Assembly (NCBI RefSeq): GCF_963678635.1 | Contig: NC_087066.1 | Span: 21,609,996 to 21,673,995, forward strand | Length of the DNA stretch: 64,000 bases | DNA from: Symsagittifera roscoffensis | Taxonomy: Eukaryota; Xenacoelomorpha; Acoela; Convolutidae | Direction: 5' to 3' | Shown: positions 57,194 through 64,000 of the stretch, piece by piece | Layout of the letters: the number at the start of each line of letters is the position of its first letter | Numbering within the stretch: position 1 is the stretch's first letter | The notes under the pieces: generated by a model | Told to the model about the DNA's origin: nothing | What the model saw: the letters and a program-made list of their open reading frames with translations, nothing else | The model's database searches: none | Translations under genes and position numbers: made by a program

Positions 57194-58182
57194 ACTGGGA
57201 TTTACCGGAGAGTAGCTCTCCGGGTAATTCTAAAGACAATGAACAAAGACTCCTCATGGAATCACCAAGGAGAAGAAGAATAGAAGCCACTGCCAGAGTA
57301 CCCTTCTTGGGAACACTACCCGAAGGAGAGTGGGAGGTACATCACCGAGACCATGAAAATAGGACGGTATGTGGATTGGACAGAGTGGCCTTCATGAAAG
57401 AAGTCTGGACAGTAGTTCAGAGCTACGGAACCCAGTCCAGTTTGAAAGTAGGTCTCAAACGACCACTGATGCGGGAAGTCCTTGACAAACTCGACAAGTG
57501 TGAAGGGAGATTGAGTGAGTTGTTGATCGACTCAACCACTGACAAAAGTGAAGCAAACTTTTCTATCAAGATGACACCGCAAGAGGATAAAGGAGAAGTG
57601 GTATATCTGTCGAGAACCAGGAAAGGAACGATGCGATCGAAATTGGTGATTGATAAGATCAATGAGATGAAGATGAAACTAGGCAGCAAATTGATACCAA
57701 GGAGAGCGGGAAAGACGAAGGTGGATTCGGAAATATCGATAAAGGCTGTCAACTCAGCGAAAAGAAAACGAGTCGACGAAGCTATGGATTTGGGACAAGG
57801 TGATGATCGATTGTCTGGCATAGACAGAATGTTAACGGATGTAGCAATGGTGCCGCCCATTCTCAAGGCAGGGATAAATTCGACAGGTTATCAATCCAAA
57901 AGGAGTGACCGCACACTGACTGGAGCAACGTTAGAAATGGAAATACTCAGCCAATGTGGAGAGAGTACCATGAAAGACTTTAAACCGTCTCCCATGAACC
58001 ACGGAAAGGGTAGTGTTGTAGGACAACTAGTACCAGTGGAACATAACCCACTGACAGTGTCGGCTACTGTATCAATAGATGAACCCGCCGGTGGATACAT
58101 GGAGATGTTGGAGTACAAAAACTCGGCCAGAGAACACTTAATGGCTCTGGAAGACAAGAGTGCCATGGAAGGTTATCTGTAG
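57184..58182 (+). CDS. Unknown ORF 2 of LTR element
   Basis: 332 codons, MEMNWDLPESSSPGNSKDNE to SAREHLMALEDKSAMEGYL, ending at TAG 58180. Its C-terminal third (TGATLEMEILSQCGES, HGKGSVVGQLVPVEHNPLTV, DEPAGGYMEMLEY) is conserved in diverged copies at 40712-41265 and 45514-46067, so it is a real protein. Basic and charged, with mixed helices; no Cys knuckle, no aspartic protease motif, no transmembrane segment. The next ORF lies in the same frame. Function unknown; a structural (capsid-like) role is possible. Confidence 0.6.
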   Translation: MEMNWDLPESSSPGNSKDNEQRLLMESPRRRRIEATARVPFLGTLPEGEWEVHHRDHENRTVCGLDRVAFMKEVWTVVQSYGTQSSLKVGLKRPLMREVLDKLDKCEGRLSELLIDSTTDKSEANFSIKMTPQEDKGEVVYLSRTRKGTMRSKLVIDKINEMKMKLGSKLIPRRAGKTKVDSEISIKAVNSAKRKRVDEAMDLGQGDDRLSGIDRMLTDVAMVPPILKAGINSTGYQSKRSDRTLTGATLEMEILSQCGESTMKDFKPSPMNHGKGSVVGQLVPVEHNPLTVSATVSIDEPAGGYMEMLEYKNSAREHLMALEDKSAMEGYL

Positions 58183-58188
58183 ACAAGG

Positions 58189-59130
58189 ATGCAAGGCAAC
58201 AGCCTCAAGCAGAAAGCATACGGGACTCTAGCGTCGTCTGAGATGCAGGCAGAAACGATCGAGCAATTGGTGAGCCTTCCATGGAAAGCTGTAGTGTTAC
58301 TGTACTTTGAAGAAGAGATGAGGACTACGCCGAGGATACACGCTCTGATAGCAGTACCTTACGTAAGGACTGAACTACAACTGAGGTTCGCCTGGTGCAT
58401 GATCGGACTGACTCGCGAGGAATATGATTCAGAAGAAAGGAAGAGATCGAAAGAAGAAAAGGTCTTCCTGATGACGAGCATGAGGGATCTGATCACCCAA
58501 GAGGGAGCAGCAGTAGCCTGCGCGAAGCGGAGAGACGCTCTCTGTTTCATCCGATTCATGATAGAGCGAAATTCAGTGCCAGCATTGAATACTTGTGTTA
58601 AGATGCTGAGAGAGGGCGATGAACGAGTGAGAGCCCTACTCTTGTTATCACTACTGGATATACATCGAAGCAAACCAATGAGGGTGAACATGAAAGAACC
58701 CGTGGAACTAGAACCCATGAAGAAAATAGACGAAATCAGGATATTCTCAAACAAGGAGCTGAGGCTCACTAAGGAATTTATGGGAGCACTGCCGAAATCC
58801 AATGAATACTGTGGACCGATCAGAAAGAAGTCATGCAGTTACGTGTCCGGAGTCATAGGGATAGCGTACAACCCGTTTCTCAGTGAAAACATACGCGATT
58901 ACTTCTTTGATTACGAGCAAGCGGTGTTGCTGAGGTTCTGGACGTCGAGAATTGCAACGATTAAAAGCGGTGCTTATCCGCAGACCAAGCTGGGACTAGT
59001 TTTGGAAGAAAAGGTGGCTGCACCTTCCGTGCCAGAATCCGACAAACGAGCGGAGTTTGGATTGGGATTCTCAGATGAATTAATGAGAACGAGCTTGATG
59101 GTAGTGTGGAAACTGATGAGACCATCGTAG
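58189..59130 (+). CDS. Unknown ORF 3 of LTR element
   Basis: 313 codons in the same frame as the preceding ORF, separated by one TAG and two codons. Starts MQGNSLKQKAYGTLASSEMQ. Contains ALIAVPYVRTELQLRFAWCM, GLTREEYDSEERKRSKEEKV, RALLLLSLLDIHRSKPMRVN and ISFLSENIRDYFFDYEQ-like helices (PFLSENIRDYFFDYEQAVLL). Predicted mostly helical. First 190 residues are conserved at 41279-41740. No known domain. Intact here, which is rare in this window. Confidence 0.6.
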   Translation: MQGNSLKQKAYGTLASSEMQAETIEQLVSLPWKAVVLLYFEEEMRTTPRIHALIAVPYVRTELQLRFAWCMIGLTREEYDSEERKRSKEEKVFLMTSMRDLITQEGAAVACAKRRDALCFIRFMIERNSVPALNTCVKMLREGDERVRALLLLSLLDIHRSKPMRVNMKEPVELEPMKKIDEIRIFSNKELRLTKEFMGALPKSNEYCGPIRKKSCSYVSGVIGIAYNPFLSENIRDYFFDYEQAVLLRFWTSRIATIKSGAYPQTKLGLVLEEKVAAPSVPESDKRAEFGLGFSDELMRTSLMVVWKLMRPS

Positions 59131-59250
59131 TGTCCTAGTCTCATTGCTGATTTGATACTACTTGCAACACAAGATGTATAGAGGGAATTAAATTCAGACT
59201 AAATTCAGCAACAACACATAGGAAAATGAAGGGAAGCGATCGAGGCGGAA

Positions 59251-59661
59251 ATGAACATCCGACACAATGAAACTTTTCGCAGACCATCGGGAGCGCGATA
59301 TTTGGTGGGATCGACATTAGCTTCAATGTGCAAGGGCAGATACCCAGTGCATTTCGTAGCTGTGGATGTAAAAAGTACGAGAACGATCGTGGATCAAGCC
59401 TTCTCAGTGCCAAAGTGTGTGAGACTAGCGAGAATGTCAGAAAAACCTTACAAGTTACTATGCAAAATGTTCTCAGCAGTTCCAGAGATAACTAAGGAGG
59501 AGTTAGAATTGATAGTGGGAAGGAAGTTTATGGGATACGTCAGTGGGAACTTCAGTGACTTTGAGAGAAAAAAACAGAGAGGATCAACAGTTACGGATTA
59601 CAATACAGTAGATGAGAGTGATGAAAGTGGAACCACTACTGGAAGCTTCGGAAAAGCGTAA
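59251..59661 (+). CDS. Unknown ORF 4 of LTR element
   Basis: 136 codons, MNIRHNETFRRPSGARYLVG, then GRYPVHFVAVDVKSTRTIVD and LARMSEKPYKLLCKMF, ending in a Ser/Thr/Glu-rich tail. Same frame as ORF 3 but with several stops in the 120-base gap. Sequence from 59612 on is also open one frame over, suggesting a frameshift near 59640 joining it to the next segment. Not recognised. Confidence 0.5.
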   Translation: MNIRHNETFRRPSGARYLVGSTLASMCKGRYPVHFVAVDVKSTRTIVDQAFSVPKCVRLARMSEKPYKLLCKMFSAVPEITKEELELIVGRKFMGYVSGNFSDFERKKQRGSTVTDYNTVDESDESGTTTGSFGKA

Positions 59662-60445
59662 CTGGAGGAGCATCATGTTGGCACATGACGAGTTTCCTTG
59701 CCATTGCTTGCTGCAAACATGGTGGTACCCCGATCGTAGTAATCTGGTGTTGATCTGGGACTCTGAAGAGCTGCTCTCCATGGGTTTACCAGACTCATAA
59801 CGGCCCATAACAATAGTGATAGTGGGAGTTATGATAGCGATACGATGGCTGGAAGCTCATGTGAAGGAGAACAATAGACAGGAGGCGACAACGAGAGAAC
59901 AATTGCAAAAATTGGATTGTCTAAAAGATTTAGAGCTTTTTGAGACAACGTGCAAGATTCTGAACATTCCGATGGAAGTGAAAAAGATATGGGCAAGGAG
60001 ACGACTGATGCTATGGTTTAGAGCGAACATGACTGCATGGTTGTACGAGTATGCCAAGAAGCATATGTCGAAGCACGGCAGAGTGTACAGAGTGTATCAG
60101 CTGGACATTGGGGCAGGAGCTTCCAAGCGAGCTTTCGTGACACATCGGAATGCAGTGACCACCGCCGTGAAGAGAGTCTCCAGGATGAGTGAACGTGATA
60201 GAAGTGAGAAAGAAGAGATGTTAAAGGAAGATTTGGAGAGAAATGTGACGTTGTGTCTCCACAACAGCTTCTGCAGGAACAGATAATCTAACGTTGACCC
60301 CCTACCTTGTTGTAAACAAAGGGTAGAAGAGCAGAAGTGTTCGAAGACTGCTTCCAACAGAGTCCGAATAGCTACCGATGTGTTGCAAGACACAAAGACT
60401 GAAAGTGCAGTGTCAATGTCGCAGGAGGAAGAGATGGAGCATTGA
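59612..60445 (+). pseudogene. Unknown ORF 5 of LTR element
   Basis: One frame runs from 59612 to 60445 with stops only at 59798 and 60284. The longest piece is 59816-60286 (156 codons): IAIRWLEAHVKENNRQEATT, LFETTCKILNIPMEVKKIWA, WLYEYAKKHMSKHGRVYRVY, AFVTHRNAVTTAVKRVSRMS. Very basic and helical. It may be a nucleic-acid-binding C-terminal region of the element's protein. Absent from the 38-47 kb copies, which jump straight to the 3' tail. Confidence 0.45.
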
Positions 60446-60589
60446 CAAATGGCCGGAAAACAAGATGCGAAAAGAAAGAAAATTAGAAGAATTTAGAATA
60501 ATTAGAACTTCTAAACGACTAAAAAAAAAGATGAAACAAAGAAGTGACGAAAGTGAAGAAGCTGAAACTCAGAATTATGTATATGTGTG

Positions 60590-61240
60590 ACAAAAACTCA
60601 AGTGAGAAACTAAGCAACCAAGTTGTTAGTGAAAACTGAAAGAAAACATTTAGTTGAGTTTTGAATATTAAAGAATTTGTTGCATTTATAAATTTGCATT
60701 TTGATTTTAGTTAGTGGCTTTAGAGACACTTACTATTTATTTAGAAAAGCTTGAGCAAAGAGTATTTTCAAATATTCCAGCCTGCATGACTTTTTTTAAT
60801 CAACTAGGACGACTGATCACTTTGTGCTGACATGAAAGACTTGGATAATCTCTTGAAGAGGGAGATTGTTTCAGTGTTCTTTCTAACCACAGAAATCCTT
60901 AATTTTAATATTCAGAGCCAATAATAACCGAGATTTCCGAAGGGAAGGAGCATAGTAGGATAATTTTATCTTGTTGGTTGGCGGGACTGTCCTGGAAACT
61001 AACACCTTTTAAAACCTAGGAGAAAAATTTTTAAATCAGGGCGTTGACATTGGAAGTCAGAAAAAATGTTTTTACCTTAAGTCATGTCCTCGAAAGTGCA
61101 GATTAGTAAAGAATTTGGAAGTCTTTAGTAGTGTAGTATGATGCCATTTATATTCTGCAGTGAAGAAGAAGAAGAAAGAACACTTGAATTACTATACAAT
61201 AAAAAGCCGAGGCATCAGTGTAGCAAAGTGTAAATAATAA
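60590..61240 (+). other. 3' noncoding tail of LTR element
   Basis: Related to 41871-42400 and 46673-47200 (shared ATTCCAGCCTGCATGA, GGACTGTCCT). No coding sequence. The conservation in a second locus marks it as a genuine 3' untranslated region. Confidence 0.6.
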
Positions 61241-62205
61241 AATTGGTTATAAATTCATTGGTTACATCAAACAAAAACAAAACATCAGAAAACAAGCAAT
61301 AAACAAAACAAAAAAAAAAAAATCGGTTACAGTTCGGAAATTGGTTGATTAAAGTATATGAAGTTTCGGATACTATAGAAAATTAAAGATTTAAGAATTA
61401 GGAACAAGCTGGTAATAAAACTTTACAAACAATTTTACAGATAGTCCAATTATACAACGTATATACAGAGTATATACAGTTTCTCTTTCAAGCAATGTGT
61501 GAAAAATTAAACTGAATTAAAAAATATAGAACTAGCAAAAACGGTAATCACGCCACGTATTTGTATTAGTACATATAGGATTGTTTCTCAATTCACTCAC
61601 GTAAAATTCTTTCAATTTTTTCTTGAATTCTGTTTTCGATTTTTCTAAATTGCGCAAAATTATGGGCAGTGAATTCCATTTTTTAGAAGTCAAATGAAAA
61701 AATGATTTTTGTAGAGAAGCAGTCGAACAATGTTTGTCAAAAATAATTTGTTTCGTTCTTTCGTTGAGCCTATAATTGGCAGTCGGTAGTCTCAGTGTAT
61801 TTTCAAAAGCCTTCTTTTTGTTTGTAAGATATTGGTATAAGTATGTTATACACTTTAACTCAATTCTTTTCTCGATTCCAATGAACGATTTGCTAATGCG
61901 AAGAAGGGAAGAAGATTTAAAATTCGATCTGAAATATGTTCTTTTTAGCGCCCAGTTCAACTGTTTCTCCAGAGATAGCATCAAAGTAGCATTAATTTGT
62001 TGTAAAAAAATTGCTGAATAATCTAAATGTGATAAAACAAGACAATGAAGCAAGGCAACTAATGATAATGTCGGCAGTTGTTGTCCAATTGTATCAATAG
62101 TTTTAATCCCTTGGGCCATTTTTTGGAGAATTGTTTTTATTTGAGCATGAAAAGATAAACTTGAATCAAGAATTATGCCTAAATATTTGCCTAAATATTT
62201 GCGAT
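61241..62205 (-). mobile_element. 5'-truncated CR1/Jockey-like insertion
   Basis: Minus strand: YLGIILDSSLSFHAQIKTIL (62190), LHCLVLSHLDYSAIFLQQ, LEKQLNWALKRTYF, ending NTNTWRDYRFC at 61532. This is the C-terminal thumb/connection part of a non-LTR RT (YLGxxLD, LVLxHLDY). It is open for over 200 codons. It splits the LTR element's 3' tail: left and right flanks both match 42.3-42.5 kb. 5' truncation is typical of target-primed insertion; 3' end near the T-rich (minus strand) stretch at 61300 is uncertain. Confidence 0.75.
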
Positions 62206-62277
62206 ATGACGTGGATAAATTCTGTTCGATGACACTGTACCAATTTTACGAACATTGCGAGATTCATTGGGGACGTT

Positions 62278-62298
62278 GACGGGGCTGTCCGGGGAGTA
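62278..62298 (+). promoter_or_regulatory. Polypurine tract before 3' LTR
   Basis: GACGGGGCTGTCCGGGGAGTA just before the LTR, too interrupted to be a classical tract, but its second half is conserved at 42499 and 47301 in the same position. Confidence 0.4.
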
Positions 62299-63204
62299 TG
62301 TGACATTCGACCAGAATGGACGGAAATGCAGATTCGGCAATTTCGAATTATTAGCCGCTAACCTTCCGAATTAGCAGTTTTGAAGGGTTAACAGTGTTAT
62401 TGGAACGATTAGTCAAACTGTGAAGGCTAGAATTTTGAAGGCTAGATTTTTAAAACTTCGAAGGATGACGTCATATTTCTGAGAAACGTCAAAAACGGCC
62501 ATTTTGGAAGAAATCCAGAATTGAGACACAACAACAATAGTTGCAACGGCGACAACAACGATAAATGAGAGAAAAAACGAAGATACGACAGAGTGTTAGC
62601 AGAGACCGCTCCGAGTTGCAACGATTGTGTCGCTACAATAATTGCAAGGCCATTCACAACAACGGTGAAGGGTAGAAGACAGCCTTCCGGAGAGGAGATA
62701 ACGGTTTTATCTCCCCGGATTCAGGAATCCGGAGGGGTCTCGGGACTCGAACTGAAATCATTTTATATAAATTTTTAGTTTCTCTATTATGTCCTGAACT
62801 GAGTTGATTTACCATCTGAATTCATTTTTCGACGATGAGAAGCTAGGAGTTAGGGGAAAGGGTTGATCCATCTTCGATGGAGATGATGATTTTTATCTAC
62901 TGAACAAAAACAATAATATAGTAAGTAAAAGGTAGCCCTGTTTTTAAGAGTGACCTCATGTTCTGGGGATACTGAGACCCAGACATGAGCTCACTAATTT
63001 TGCATGTATAAAAGTTAATTTGAGTGTTTTGACCAATGCCGAAAGCAGTAACGTTTTTGTCGATCCGATGTTAGAAAGACCACCAAAAGAACTGGCTTTG
63101 GTAGAGACGGTGAAAAGCATGTAGAGCTTAGTTTAGACGCTGGCCAGTCGTTTTATAGCTTGTTTTTATTTTCCGTCGATATTTACTTCCCGGCGAATGT
63201 ATCA
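62299..63204 (+). repeat. 3' LTR
   Basis: 906 bp, TGTGACATTC to GGCGAATGTATCA. It keeps about 40 bases (AGACGCTGGCCAGTCG region near 63133) that the 5' LTR lacks but the LTR at 47315 has, so the loss occurred in the 5' LTR. Confidence 0.85.
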
Positions 63205-63744
63205 TACCTTTGCTAAACCGTAAAAATGGGACGGTTGCCCTCCTGTTGACCTCAACTTAGTCTTATTGATCCTTTACCTTTTTTGTTCATGGCAAGTAAT
63301 TCTTTGTTGAGTTCCTTCTCAATTTTCAGAATAAACTTATCAGTGGTTGCCTCTTTGTCAAAAACTGAGCAGATTGCAACAACGATTCCAGCCTTAATTC
63401 ATACGTTTCTTTCCACATTATGCAAAAACCAACACCTCTATCAAAAGGCACAGCCAGCAACACATTATCTTTGAGATATTTTCTCGTTTTTTTAAATAAC
63501 TTTGTCACTTGGGGTTTGCCTTACTTTTTTGTGCATATGCCTTTGCCGCGGCTCCTATCTCACATAAAGTTTCACCAGATGTTTTTTGGTTTTTCAATTG
63601 TGAGAGGAAACTGTCGATATCAGCCAAGAAGTGCGTTTCGTTAAATTTGTCTCTAATGGGATGTTTCGGGCCCATTGACAACACTTCATGTACCCATCCT
63701 GGCAGTTCTATGTTATCAAGCACCTTAACTGATCGCTCATTTCT

Positions 63745-63761
63745 CCCCCCCCCCCCCCCCC
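63745..63761. repeat. Poly-C run of 17 in PLE coding region
   Basis: On the minus strand a G17 run after DKPL, where PLE2 reads DRPLGKKPRKE. Encodes a poly-Gly run and probably shifts the frame; length may also be a sequencing artefact. Confidence 0.8.
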
Positions 63762-63924
63762 AAGAGGTTTATCTTGTCTCTCGGACAGTTTTTCTAACTT
63801 TTTTCTATGGTTTTCTGATGTTGTCTTTAAGCTTGCCTTAACTTGACGCCTCACAAAGCGGAAAAATGATAGTCTTTTATGTTGTTTTAACGTCTGTAAA
63901 TCATTTTGTATCAATTTTATTAAT

Positions 63925-63957
63925 CTGACGATGGTCATAGTTCCGAAAACGTTCGAC
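63925..63957 (+). ncRNA. Hammerhead-like motif opposite to PLE3
   Basis: Plus strand CTGACGATGGTCATAGTTCC then GAAAACGTTCGAC: CUGANGA core, short GG/CC stem, GAAA, and the same ACGTTCG as in the other motifs. It lies on the strand opposite to the PLE3 reading frame, near its start. Confidence 0.4.
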
Positions 63958-64000
63958 TTCACATTTTAATAAATTTTCTTCTTAATATTAGTTAATTCAT

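Larger units (their letters stand above)
54396..63204 (+). mobile_element. 8.8-kb LTR element inserted in PLE3
   Basis: Two direct repeats of 870 and 906 bp with TGTGACATTC starts and TTACA/ATCA ends flank about 7 kb. The bases TAC stand just outside both ends (54393-54395, 63205-63207). The outer flanks are the two halves of one PLE, interrupted within the G-L-A-K-V-H-K stretch, so the insertion site is clear. Inside: leader, ORFs 56780-60445, 3' tail, a CR1-like insertion and a polypurine tract. There is no recognisable RT, RNase H or integrase, so it is non-autonomous or deleted. Confidence 0.85.
63205..63962 (-). pseudogene. PLE3 N-terminal region, 5' part
   Basis: Minus strand: FRFVRRQVKASLKTTSENHR and KLEKLSERQDKPL (63870-63770), PGWVHEVLSMGPKHPIRDKF, FLADIDSFLSQLKNQKTSGE, AAAKAYAQK, YLKDNVLLAVPFDRGVGF (63480), and near 63225 SHFYGLAKV, which is the YGLPK-type motif. 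It ends at the LTR element; the next codon is found at 54395. Frames change near 63755 and 63300. Confidence 0.8.

Noticed and set aside
63190-63225. Intron in the PLE (AAAG followed by GTATGAT)
   Set aside because: PLEs can carry introns, but the other boundary at 54395 gives a phase mismatch under splicing and a perfect join under a 3-bp target duplication.
1-64000. CRISPR arrays, tRNA, rRNA, bacterial operons
   Set aside because: Looked for and not seen. Repeats are large or transposon-derived, and no cloverleaf or rRNA core was noticed, though a dedicated tRNA scan was not possible.

Overview
No host gene, rRNA or tRNA was recognised in this window. Almost everything that can be read is transposable-element sequence typical of an AT-rich invertebrate (metazoan) genome: Ty3/gypsy-type LTR elements, Penelope-like elements (PLEs), CR1/Jockey-like non-LTR retrotransposons and remains of a Polinton/Maverick-like DNA element. 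Introns, operons and bacterial signals are absent. The species cannot be named from the sequence. Most reading frames are broken by stops and frameshifts, so most entries are pseudogenes.

Layout. 1-7967: 3' part of a Ty3/gypsy-like pol (RNase H, long linker, integrase) followed by a macrodomain and then by a long interrupted reading frame with a coiled coil, an SGNH-hydrolase-like domain and unrecognised regions, cut by a 200-N gap (7968-8167). 8168-10815: CR1/Jockey-like element on the minus strand. 10816-13470: PLE on the minus strand. 13471-26340: three large repeats carrying fragments of a Polinton-type ATPase on the minus strand, each ending in a PLE-like 3' tail. 27313-31210: a nearly full-length but broken family B DNA polymerase gene. 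31531-38126: a second Ty3/gypsy-like pol of the same family (RT, RNase H, integrase, macrodomain relic) with an internal 1.5-kb tandem duplication. 38127-47737: a 4.8-kb tandem duplication, nearly identical, carrying the SGNH reading frame and downstream genes, closed by an LTR (to 48540). 48541-54395: three PLE copies in opposing orientations. 54396-63204: an 8.8-kb LTR element (LTRs 54396-55265 and 62299-63204, 3-bp target duplication TAC) inserted in a PLE whose other half is at 63205-63962. It contains the best preserved genes of the window (56780-60445) but no RT or integrase, and itself carries a 5'-truncated CR1-like insertion.

How the parts fit. The LTR at 47315-48540, the 3' noncoding tail and the downstream genes of the 38-48 kb locus are all related to the 54-63 kb element. 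The pol, macrodomain and SGNH order is the same at 1-7967 and at 31531-48540. My inference is one family of very large Ty3/gypsy-related elements: pol, macrodomain, SGNH protein, then several unrecognised genes, then a 3' LTR. No full-length copy is present to prove it.
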